In this document: one piece after another, positions 1-6,478 of the stretch
Numbering within the stretch: the first letter of the stretch is position 1
How the letters are laid out: each line of letters opens with the position of its first letter
Assembly: GCA_021824055.1 (NCBI GenBank)
Contig: JAKALV010000018.1
Coordinates: forward strand, 1 to 22,637
Length of the DNA: 22,637 bases
Source of the DNA: Acidobacteriota bacterium
GTDB lineage: Bacteria > Acidobacteriota > Vicinamibacteria > Vicinamibacterales > SCN-69-37
Direction of reading: 5' to 3'
The notes under the pieces: model-generated
Seen by the model: only the letters and a program-made list of their open reading frames with translations
Databases searched by the model: none
What the model was told of the DNA's origin: nothing
Made by a program: the position numbers and the translations under genes

Positions 1-131
1 CCCCCCCCGCCGTCACGGAGCCGCTCCCCCCGGAGCCAGTGCTCGTAGAAATCAATCCGATTGGGCAATTCGTCGGTAATCGCCTGATGCACCGCGGCCA
101 CCAGCAGCCGTCCCACCTGGTCATCGGTCAT
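1..131 (-). CDS. Unknown protein, N-terminal fragment (runs off left edge)
   Basis: An open minus-strand frame starts at an ATG whose last base is position 129 and runs without a stop to the window edge (43 codons). The translation begins MTDDQVGRLLVAAVHQAITD and continues with a plausible amphipathic helix and an aromatic/charged stretch (IDFYEHWLRGER). I do not recognise the family. Its start lies 15 nt from the divergent mobA start, so the two genes would share one very short regulatory gap. No Shine-Dalgarno is visible upstream on the minus strand. Composition looks coding, but the fragment is short, so this is a moderate-confidence call. The first eight bases are a C run, which encodes Gly here. 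Confidence 0.45.
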   Translation of the reverse strand, partial: MTDDQVGRLLVAAVHQAITDELPNRIDFYEHWLRGERLRDGGG

Positions 132-135
132 GATT

Positions 136-141
136 GGGGAG
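136..141 (+). promoter_or_regulatory. Ribosome binding site of mobA
   Basis: GGGGAG lies five bases before the ATG at 147. It supports that start over the in-frame ATG at 39, whose extra N-terminal residues do not resemble the family and overlap the divergent gene. Confidence 0.6.
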
Positions 142-146
142 CGCTA

Positions 147-737
147 ATGACGAACATGGACATCGCAGCGGCGATCGTCGCGGGCGGGCAGGCCTCGCGG
201 TTCGGCGGAAGAGACAAGAGTCGTGTGCTCATTGGTGGACAGTCCATCATCAGCCGACAGGTGGCCGTGCTTCAACCATTGACCGAGGACCTCTTCATTG
301 TGGCCTCGCAACGGGAACGCTTCGCCGACCTGCCCTGGCGCGTCTGCCCGGACGTCCTGCCGGGCACGGGCGTGGCCGGCGCGATCCTGACGGCGCTCGA
401 ATCGACCGCCGCCGACCGGGTCCTCGTCGTGGCCTGCGACCTGCCGTTTCTCGATGGCGGGCTCCTGCGGCGGCTGCTGGATCTGGCCGCGATGGCCGAC
501 GGCGCGTGGGTGCGGACGCCGGCCGGCGCCGAGCCGCTGCTCGCGTGCTATCGACGTCACGCCGCGCCCCGCATCCGCGCGGCGATCGAAGCCGGCCATC
601 GCAAAGCCGCCGATCTGGATCAGATTCTCACCATGCGCATCGTGGACCTCGTGGAGCTGAGCACGTTCGGCGACCCGTCGCGCCTGCTGGCCAACGTCAA
701 TTCTCCAGAGGACCTCAGTACAATAGACCATTCATGA
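147..737 (+). CDS. mobA: Molybdenum cofactor guanylyltransferase (MobA-like)
   Basis: Predicted cytoplasmic nucleotidyltransferase that transfers GMP from GTP to molybdopterin to make the guanine dinucleotide cofactor. The 196-aa product has the family's order of motifs: an N-terminal AIVAGGQASRFGGRDK loop (residues 9-24, the LxAGGxSxRxGxxK nucleotide-binding signature), VVACDLPFL near the middle (metal-binding Asp), PLLACY, and NVNSPEDL near the C terminus. The usual GPLAGI segment is altered to GTGVAGAI. The start at 147 puts the nucleotide-binding loop at the N terminus as expected and has a good ribosome binding site. The stop overlaps the argS start in ATGA (734-737), so translation is probably coupled. 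A related nucleotidyltransferase such as MocA is possible, but the C-terminal motif favours MobA. Confidence 0.88.
   Translation: MTNMDIAAAIVAGGQASRFGGRDKSRVLIGGQSIISRQVAVLQPLTEDLFIVASQRERFADLPWRVCPDVLPGTGVAGAILTALESTAADRVLVVACDLPFLDGGLLRRLLDLAAMADGAWVRTPAGAEPLLACYRRHAAPRIRAAIEAGHRKAADLDQILTMRIVDLVELSTFGDPSRLLANVNSPEDLSTIDHS
719..724 (+). promoter_or_regulatory. Putative -10 box for argS inside the mobA 3' end
   Basis: TACAAT is followed by nine bases and then the argS ATG at 734. There is no Shine-Dalgarno at normal spacing and no convincing -35. It would give a near-leaderless argS mRNA in addition to read-through from mobA. Confidence 0.35.
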
Positions 738-2728
738 TTCTGCCGATTCACGCCGCCATTCGCTCGCGACTTCACGACACGCTGACCGCGACGTTCGGCC
801 TCGCACCGACGGAACTTCCGACGATTTCCCTGGAGCTGCCGCCCAAGCGCCGCCTCGGCGACGTGGCGGTCCCTGTGGCCTTCGAACTGGCGAAGCGGCT
901 GAAGAAGGCGCCGCGCGCGATTGCGCAGGAGCTGGGGGCGGCGCTCGGCGCCATCGACGGCGTCTCGCGCGTCGAGGCGGCATCGAACGGGTATCTCAAT
1001 TTCTTCCTGGACCGCGGCGCGTTTCTCCGCGCGCGACTCGAAGGCACCGTGCCGCCACTCGCCGCGGCCGACGCCGGCAAAGTGATCGTTGAACACACGG
1101 CGATCAACCCCAATAAGGCGGCGCATATCGGACATCTGCGCAACGCCGCGCTGGGCGACACGCTGGTGCGGCTGCTGCGCTTCCAGGGGCGCACGGTGGA
1201 GGTGCAGAACTACATCGATGACACCGGCGTTCAGGTCGCCGACGTCGTCGTCGGCTTCCGCGAGATCGAGGGCAGGAATCTCGCCGACGTGAAGCGGATC
1301 GCCGAGACGACGCGATTCGATTACTACTGCTGGGACCTCTACGCGAAGGTCGGCGAATGGTACGAGGCCGACGCGGCCAACCTCGCGAAGCGCGGCGCAG
1401 CCATGCACGCCATCGAAGCAGGCGGCAACGACCTGGCGGCGATGGGCGCGTTCATCGCGGATCGCATCGTGCGCTGCCATCTCGACACGATGGCGCGCCT
1501 CAACGTCGACTACGATCTGCTCACCTGGGAGGGTGACATCCTCCGCCTGCATTTCTGGGCGGCCGCGTTCGAGGACCTGAAGCGCCGCGGCTCCGTGTTT
1601 CTGCAGACCGAAGGCAAGCTCGCGGGCTGCTGGGTGATGCCGATCGATGACGATGAGGCGCCGGGCGAGGAACCCGACGGCGAGGAGGATCCGGAAAAGC
1701 GGGAGAAAGTGATCGTCCGGTCCAACGGCACCGTCACCTACGTCGGCAAAGACATCGCCAATCAGTTCTGGAAGTTCGGCCTTCTCGGAAAGGACTTCTT
1801 CTACCGCGAGTTCGCGTCGCAGAACGGACGCATCCTGTGGGCCACGACGTCGCATCCGCCATCCGGGGGTTCCGCGGCGCCGCCATTTGGCAACGCGGCC
1901 GCCGTGTACAACGTGATCGACACGCGGCAGGCGTACCTGCAGAAGCTGTTGAAGCAGGCGCTCGGCACGATGGGCTTTCACAAGGAAGCCGCGAACTCCA
2001 CGCACTTCGCCTATGAAATGGTGGCGCTGTCGCATGCGACCGCGCGCGAGCTCGGCTACACCGTCGATCCCGACGGCAAGCCGTTCGTCGAAGTGTCTGG
2101 ACGTAAGGGCCTGGGGGTGAAAGCGGACGACCTGATCGACCGCCTGACCAGGACCGCCCAGGCCGAGGTCCGGCAGCGCAACCCCGAGTTATCCGACGCC
2201 GACAGCCACCGGACCGCGGAAGCCATCGCCGTCGCCGCCGTGCGCTACTTTCTCGTGAAGTTCACACGCAACAAGATCATCGCGTTCGACATCGACGAAG
2301 CGCTGGCCTTCGAGGGTGAGACGGGGCCGTACCTGCAGTACGCCGTCGCGCGCGCCGGGAATATCTTTGGAAAGTTGCGCGAGCGCGAGGGGTTGGACGA
2401 AGCGTCGGTCACCGCCGCGCTTGCCGTGGCCGACCGCGCCGCCATCGACACGGGCGATGAGGGCGACGAGTTGTGGGGCCTGGTGCTCGAGGCCGGCCGG
2501 CTCGATGACGTGGTGGACCAGGCGGTGCGGTCGCTCGAGTTGTCGGTGGTGGCCAAGTTCGCGTTCAGCCTGGCGCAGTCGTTCAGCGCGTTCTATCACC
2601 GGCAGCCGATTCTCAAGGAAGAGCGCCGCGACGTTCAGTTATGGCGCGCCGCCGCCGTGGCGTACGTGCGCCGGCAATTGACGCACACGCTGGCCCTGAT
2701 GGGCTGCGACGTGCCGGCAAGGATGTAG
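734..2728 (+). CDS. argS: Arginine--tRNA ligase
   Basis: Class I aminoacyl-tRNA synthetase charging tRNA-Arg, cytoplasmic, 664 aa, somewhat longer than the E. coli enzyme. Visible domains: the N-terminal Arg_tRNA_synt_N region (residues about 1-95), then EHTAINPNKAAHIGHLRNA with HIGH at residues 131-134, then QNYIDDTGVQ. The second ATP-binding motif appears as VSGRKGLGVKADDL (about 454-467), the KMSKS-equivalent variant of this subgroup. The C-terminal DALR anticodon-binding domain includes GPYLQYAVARAGNI and ends TLALMGCDVPARM. An acidic insert (DDDEAPGEEPDGEEDPEKRE, near residue 310) and the VYNVIDTRQAYLQ segment also belong to this longer subgroup. The start is the ATG overlapping the mobA stop; upstream in-frame sequence only mirrors mobA in another frame. 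Confidence 0.96.
   Translation: MILPIHAAIRSRLHDTLTATFGLAPTELPTISLELPPKRRLGDVAVPVAFELAKRLKKAPRAIAQELGAALGAIDGVSRVEAASNGYLNFFLDRGAFLRARLEGTVPPLAAADAGKVIVEHTAINPNKAAHIGHLRNAALGDTLVRLLRFQGRTVEVQNYIDDTGVQVADVVVGFREIEGRNLADVKRIAETTRFDYYCWDLYAKVGEWYEADAANLAKRGAAMHAIEAGGNDLAAMGAFIADRIVRCHLDTMARLNVDYDLLTWEGDILRLHFWAAAFEDLKRRGSVFLQTEGKLAGCWVMPIDDDEAPGEEPDGEEDPEKREKVIVRSNGTVTYVGKDIANQFWKFGLLGKDFFYREFASQNGRILWATTSHPPSGGSAAPPFGNAAAVYNVIDTRQAYLQKLLKQALGTMGFHKEAANSTHFAYEMVALSHATARELGYTVDPDGKPFVEVSGRKGLGVKADDLIDRLTRTAQAEVRQRNPELSDADSHRTAEAIAVAAVRYFLVKFTRNKIIAFDIDEALAFEGETGPYLQYAVARAGNIFGKLREREGLDEASVTAALAVADRAAIDTGDEGDELWGLVLEAGRLDDVVDQAVRSLELSVVAKFAFSLAQSFSAFYHRQPILKEERRDVQLWRAAAVAYVRRQLTHTLALMGCDVPARM
2719..2723 (+). 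promoter_or_regulatory. Ribosome binding site of the glutamine amidotransferase gene
   Basis: AAGGA inside the last codons of argS lies eight bases before the ATG at 2732. It supports that start and co-transcription with argS. Confidence 0.5.
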
Positions 2729-2731
2729 CGC

Positions 2732-3424
2732 ATGACCGCACCGTCCGCCTCACCACCGCTCATCGGCGTCGCCTGGCCCAAAGCCGACTACATCGCGTCG
2801 CTGGAGCGCGCCGGCGCGCGCGTGCGCGTGCTCGACGCCGCGCGCGATCCGCTGCCCGCCGCGCTGGACGGATGCGACGGGGTGCTGCTCACCGGTGGCG
2901 CGGACATCGATCCTCGCGAGTATGGCGAGGCGCCCCACCCGTCGGTCGAGCTCGACGCCGCTCGCGACAACTACGAACTCGCGCTCACGAAGCTCGCCAT
3001 CGCCCGCGATCTGCCGTTGCTCGCGATCTGCCGGGGCGTGCAGGTCCTGAATGTCGCGGCCGGCGGCACGTTGATCCAGGACTTGCCAAGCCAACACCCG
3101 TCACCGATTCCGCATTCGATCACGGAGCCGACGAACGCGATCGCGCACGACGTGACGATCGCTACGGGCACGTGCTTGTCGATGCTGCTGGGCCAGCCCG
3201 CCATGGCGGTCAACAGCCGGCACCATCAGGCCGTGAAAGACGCCGCGCCGGGATTTGTGGTGTCCGCCGTCTCGCCCGACGGCATCGTGGAAGCGATCGA
3301 GCGGCCGGCGTCGACGTTCTGCGTCGGCGTGCAGTGGCATCCGGAAAACTTCATCGCCACCGGGCAGTTCGCGGGATTGTTTCAGGGCCTGGTCCGAGCG
3401 GCGGCGCGCAACTCGCGACATTAA
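2732..3424 (+). CDS. Class I glutamine amidotransferase, gamma-glutamyl-GABA hydrolase (PuuD/peptidase C26) family
   Basis: A 230-aa cytoplasmic hydrolase of the peptidase C26 family, which cleaves gamma-glutamyl amide bonds such as gamma-glutamyl-GABA in putrescine breakdown. The catalytic triad is visible: the nucleophile Cys100 in LLAICRGVQVLN, His203 and Glu205 in VGVQWHPENF. The oxyanion/glycine region LLTGGADIDP (52-61) and NSRHHQAVKD (161-170) are also typical. The gene starts 3 nt after the argS stop, so it is the third gene of the mobA operon. No other polyamine gene is nearby, so the natural substrate cannot be set from context. Family assignment is firm; the PuuD-specific reaction is inference. 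Confidence 0.87.
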   Translation: MTAPSASPPLIGVAWPKADYIASLERAGARVRVLDAARDPLPAALDGCDGVLLTGGADIDPREYGEAPHPSVELDAARDNYELALTKLAIARDLPLLAICRGVQVLNVAAGGTLIQDLPSQHPSPIPHSITEPTNAIAHDVTIATGTCLSMLLGQPAMAVNSRHHQAVKDAAPGFVVSAVSPDGIVEAIERPASTFCVGVQWHPENFIATGQFAGLFQGLVRAAARNSRH

Positions 3425-3449
3425 GCAGTGTTCAGTTCGGTGCCGTGTC

Positions 3450-3609
3450 GTCCACAGGTCAAGGTCCAACGTCCAACGTCACTCGTCTGTCCTCGGGTCC
3501 TGTCGGTCCCGGGGGGGCCTGGGTTCACGTGCACGTGCCCGTCGGACGAAGGACCAGCCGGACCTGCGGACAACACGTGACCTTGGACGTTGAACCCTGA
3601 ACCTTGGAC
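3450..3609. repeat. Long imperfect inverted repeat between convergent genes
   Basis: The 246-nt spacer 3425-3670 holds an inverted repeat centred near 3530. The outer arms 3459-3482 and 3577-3600 match at 21 of 24 positions. In register inside them lie TGTCC 3488-3492 with GGACA 3568-3572, GGTCC 3496-3500 with GGACC 3560-3564, and GGTCC 3505-3509 with GGACC 3551-3555. A weaker match continues outward to 3450/3609. Near the centre is the palindrome CACGTGCACGTG (3526-3537), beside a run of seven G (3511-3517). The arms are made of short words (GTCCAAC, GGTTCAA type). It could be a bidirectional terminator for the two convergent genes, a miniature repeat element or a structured RNA. There is no T tract, so it is not a canonical intrinsic terminator. 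Confidence 0.7.
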
Positions 3610-3670
3610 TGGCGGCTACGTCGACCCACGTGCCTTCAGCGATCAGTTAGAGCGGCGGCACGCAGGGCGC

Positions 3671-4933
3671 TTAGCGCTCGAGCACCGCAACCGCTTCAAC
3701 GTGCGGCGTATTCGGGAACAGGTCGAACGCGTTCAACGACGTGAGGCGATAGCCGGCGGCCATGAGCCTTCCGCAATCGCGCGCCAAGGTGGGCGGATCG
3801 CAGGACACATAGACCAGACGCGGGGCGGCCCATGTGACGAAACCGGCCAGGGCGTCTGCCGACGCGCCCGTGCGCGGCGGGTCCATCACCACGGTATCCG
3901 GCACGAACGGCGGGCGCTGCCCCACCACCGACTCAACGGGCAAGGCGAGAGGGACGATCGACTCGCCGAACGGCTTCGCGTTGTCGGCGAGGTCACGCAG
4001 ACTCGACGCGTCCGTTTCCACCGACACGACATGGGCACCGCGCGCGGCGAGCGCCACCGAGAAGAGTCCGCCGCCGGCATAGAGGTCGACGAGGCGCCGG
4101 GCATTGTCGCAGGCACGCAGCACTTCGCCGACGAGCGCGCCCAGCAGGTATCGATTCCCCTGGAAGAAGGACGCCGGCCGCCGGCGCCAGACGACATGTG
4201 CATCAATCGGTGCGACCTCCGGCCACATCGCTCGAGCGGTGTCCTCGAGCCACGACGCACCGTACAACGTCGGACCATCGGCTAACGTCACGCCCGCGAC
4301 GCCATCACCGGCCGGGCCGCCAAGCGCGGCCGGCCGCGGGGCCCCCTCTTCGAATTCCAATTGCAGAATGCGCGTGGTCGCGCCGATGTCTTCCGCGACG
4401 GTGATGGCCGCCAGCCGGGCCGCGAGCGCCGGTTGCGCGGCGAGAAATGCGTCGATGGCGCCGGCGGTATCGACGCGCAATTGGCGCGTGGCGGCCGCGT
4501 CGCACAGGACGTGCGTGCCCTCGCGATAGAACCCCCAGCGCCCGCGCTCGACGTGCACGCGCGCGCGCATCCGGTAGCCGATCTCGGGCGAGGCGGCGAT
4601 ACCGACGGGCGCATCGAGTGGGCGCTTCGCAATGCGCGCAAACGCGTCGGCGATGATCTCGGCCTTGAGTTGACGCTGGCGCTCGTACTGTATGTGCGCG
4701 TAGGTGCTGCCGCCGCAGGCGAGGTCGCAGCCTGGCACGCGGCGATCCGCGCTGGCGTCCAGCACCTCGATCGTGTCGGCAAACAGCACCTGCTTCTGGC
4801 GGCGTTCGATGCGCGCGCGCACCCGCTCACCGGGGATCGCGCCCTGGACGAAGACGACCTGGCCGTCATGGCGCGCCAGCATGCGGCCACCAGCCACCGC
4901 ACGCTCGATCGTCAATTCCAGAAACGACGCCAT
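3671..4933 (-). CDS. 23S rRNA uracil-C5-methyltransferase family protein (RlmD/RumA/TrmA type)
   Basis: SAM-dependent RNA m5U methyltransferase, 420 aa. The N-terminal TRAM RNA-binding domain spans about residues 1-58. The Rossmann SAM motif is LVDLYAGGGLFSVALAARG. DPPRTGA is at 351-357, the nucleophilic Cys378 lies in VSCDPPTLARD, and the C-terminal TPHVEAVAVLER carries the usual base Glu. The iron-sulfur region is odd: instead of C-x5-CGGC, it reads PGCDLACGGST, leaving Cys69 and Cys73 with Ser76 where a third Cys is expected. The family is certain, but the rRNA position methylated is not, so no symbol is given. It is the last gene of the seven-gene minus-strand operon, starting 1 nt after the upstream stop. 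Confidence 0.9.
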   Translation of the reverse strand: MASFLELTIERAVAGGRMLARHDGQVVFVQGAIPGERVRARIERRQKQVLFADTIEVLDASADRRVPGCDLACGGSTYAHIQYERQRQLKAEIIADAFARIAKRPLDAPVGIAASPEIGYRMRARVHVERGRWGFYREGTHVLCDAAATRQLRVDTAGAIDAFLAAQPALAARLAAITVAEDIGATTRILQLEFEEGAPRPAALGGPAGDGVAGVTLADGPTLYGASWLEDTARAMWPEVAPIDAHVVWRRRPASFFQGNRYLLGALVGEVLRACDNARRLVDLYAGGGLFSVALAARGAHVVSVETDASSLRDLADNAKPFGESIVPLALPVESVVGQRPPFVPDTVVMDPPRTGASADALAGFVTWAAPRLVYVSCDPPTLARDCGRLMAAGYRLTSLNAFDLFPNTPHVEAVAVLER

Positions 4934-4934
4934 C

Positions 4935-5684
4935 CTAGACTGCGTCCGGATCGATCACCGGCAGGTTGAACCGTTCGCGCAGCAAACGATCCATGGTGGC
5001 GCCCAGCGCCTGTTGCCAGGCCTCCCCGGCGAGCCGGCCCTTGAACGCCACCAGCTCGCCTTCGGCCTGGTGCTGCAGTTCCGCCAACTGCGCGGGACTC
5101 AGCACCAGCCGCGCCGCCGCCATCAACTGCGCATCGAGCGGACGAATCGCGGTCACGATCGCGTCGCGCGCCGCGCCGCGCGCGTGCCGCGCGCGGTCTC
5201 GCGCTTCAGCCACGGCGCTGATGGCCTGGTTGACCTGGTCGAGAAATGACTCGGGAAGGTCGTGGCGGCCGAGCAGGTGCGACAGCCGATCGGAGACGCG
5301 CTCCAAATGCTTCGACAACGACGGCCGGGGGAGGGATGAGGGTTCCAGGGTTCCCGGTGTCAAGGTGTCAGGGTGCTCAGGGTGCGCGACCGGGTCGGCC
5401 ATGACGCCGACGGCGCGCTTCCACTCCTCGAACAACGCGCGCACGTCGTCGTCGCAGAACTCGATGCGCAGCGGCCGGCCGCTGCGGCCGGCGGCGCCCT
5501 GCCGATGCCGGTCGGCTTTCTGGTCGATCGCGCGCTGGACCACCGACAGCGGAATGCCCGCCGCTTCCCACGCGCGAACCAGCGCGAATCCCGGTCCGAC
5601 GATCCGGACGAGGTGCCCGCCGTTCACGCGGGTCAGATGCGCCTCCACTTGCCGGCAGTACTCGGCTACCGATGTCGTTCCCAC
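4935..5684 (-). CDS. Unknown 249-aa mostly helical protein
   Basis: I do not recognise the family. The N-terminal half (VRIVGPGFALVRAWEAAGIP to DDDVRALFEEWKRAVG, residues 26-94) looks like a compact helical domain. The C-terminal half (residues 123-249) is helical and charged, with Ala/Arg-rich stretches that may form a coiled coil. Between them lies a Pro/Thr/Glu linker (HPEHPDTLTPGTLEPSS, residues 101-117) encoded by a short tandem repeat. The start is GTG at 5684, supported by GGGGGA (5691-5696) six bases upstream; it overlaps the end of birA by 19 nt. No signal peptide or membrane segment is visible, so it is probably cytoplasmic. Its place between birA and the RNA methyltransferase gives no clear function. 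Confidence 0.8.
   Translation of the reverse strand: MGTTSVAEYCRQVEAHLTRVNGGHLVRIVGPGFALVRAWEAAGIPLSVVQRAIDQKADRHRQGAAGRSGRPLRIEFCDDDVRALFEEWKRAVGVMADPVAHPEHPDTLTPGTLEPSSLPRPSLSKHLERVSDRLSHLLGRHDLPESFLDQVNQAISAVAEARDRARHARGAARDAIVTAIRPLDAQLMAAARLVLSPAQLAELQHQAEGELVAFKGRLAGEAWQQALGATMDRLLRERFNLPVIDPDAV
5356..5384. repeat. Short tandem repeat inside the 249-aa gene
   Basis: Plus-strand units GGTGTCAA (5356-5363), GGTGTCAG (5364-5371), GGTGCTCAG (5372-5380) and a partial GGTG. The less regular GGTTCCAGGGTTCCC lies just before, from 5341. It encodes the Pro/Thr/Glu linker of the minus-strand protein. Confidence 0.65.
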
Positions 5685-6466
5685 ACCACTTCCCCCGCGA
5701 TCACCCGCTCGCGCCGGCCGTCTCGTTCCACCAGCAGCGCGCCATCGTCATCGATATCCCGCGCCGTGCCGCGCTTCTCCTGGTCACCATCGTGCCAATG
5801 CACGGCGGCGCCTTGCCACCCCGCGGCTGCCCGCGCGCGCCATCGATCGAGCAGCGCGGCGTGCCGGTTCGATCGCACCGCCTCGGCGAGCGCGCGCACC
5901 TGGACCAGACACTCGACCACCAGCGCGGCGCGATCCACCGCGCGGCCGAGTTCGCCCTCGATCGACGCGAACCGCGCCGCCACCTCCGGCGGATGCGCGG
6001 CCGGCGTCACGTTGATGCCGAGTCCGATCACCGTGGCGTCCTCGCCCTGCACCTCGCACAAGATGCCGCCCAGTTTCTTCCATGCGGCACCGATCACGAG
6101 ATCATTCGGCCACTTGAGCATCACGGGCAAACCCGTCGTGGCCAGCACCGCATCGACGACGGCGACACCGGCGCCGAGCGTCATCAGTCCGGGCGTGGCG
6201 CTCAGCGTGCGCCCGCGCAGAATCACAGACAGGTAGAGACCGGCGCCGGCCGGCGACGACCACGTCCGGCCGCGGCGACCGCGCCCGGCGGTCTGCCGAT
6301 CCGCCAGCACCGCAGTACCATCCGTCGCGCCCGACCATGCCAGCTGCGCGGCGACGTCATTGGTGGAACCCACTGTTTCGGCGAAGCGAAGATCGGCGAA
6401 GGTGCCGAGCCGCCCGCGCGCGGCGTCGATCGCGCGCCGTAGCTCGTCGGGCGGTGCGGAGAACAT
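5666..6466 (-). CDS. birA: Biotin--[acetyl-CoA-carboxylase] ligase
   Basis: Adenylates biotin and attaches it to the carrier domain of biotin-dependent carboxylases. The 266-aa protein has the catalytic signature GRGRRGR (residues 61-67), KWPNDL (118-123), and KLGGILCEV with Lys131 at the position of the active lysine. A C-terminal SH3-like domain contains RGTARDIDDDGALLVERDG. The N-terminal helix-turn-helix of the E. coli repressor form is absent, so this is a group I ligase without its own DNA-binding domain. It starts 12 nt after the valS stop and overlaps the next gene by 19 nt. No carboxylase gene is in the window. Confidence 0.95.
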   Translation of the reverse strand: MFSAPPDELRRAIDAARGRLGTFADLRFAETVGSTNDVAAQLAWSGATDGTAVLADRQTAGRGRRGRTWSSPAGAGLYLSVILRGRTLSATPGLMTLGAGVAVVDAVLATTGLPVMLKWPNDLVIGAAWKKLGGILCEVQGEDATVIGLGINVTPAAHPPEVAARFASIEGELGRAVDRAALVVECLVQVRALAEAVRSNRHAALLDRWRARAAAGWQGAAVHWHDGDQEKRGTARDIDDDGALLVERDGRRERVIAGEVVWERHR

Positions 6467-6478
6467 GTCCGTTCCGAA

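Noticed and set aside
39..146. N-terminal extension of mobA from the ATG at 39
   Set aside because: It would place extra residues before the nucleotide-binding loop, overlaps the divergent gene, and the ATG at 147 has the Shine-Dalgarno.
1853..1890. Repeat-derived insertion in argS (Pro/Ser/Gly-rich stretch)
   Set aside because: No tandem units are visible, and this region is naturally variable in the longer ArgS subgroup.
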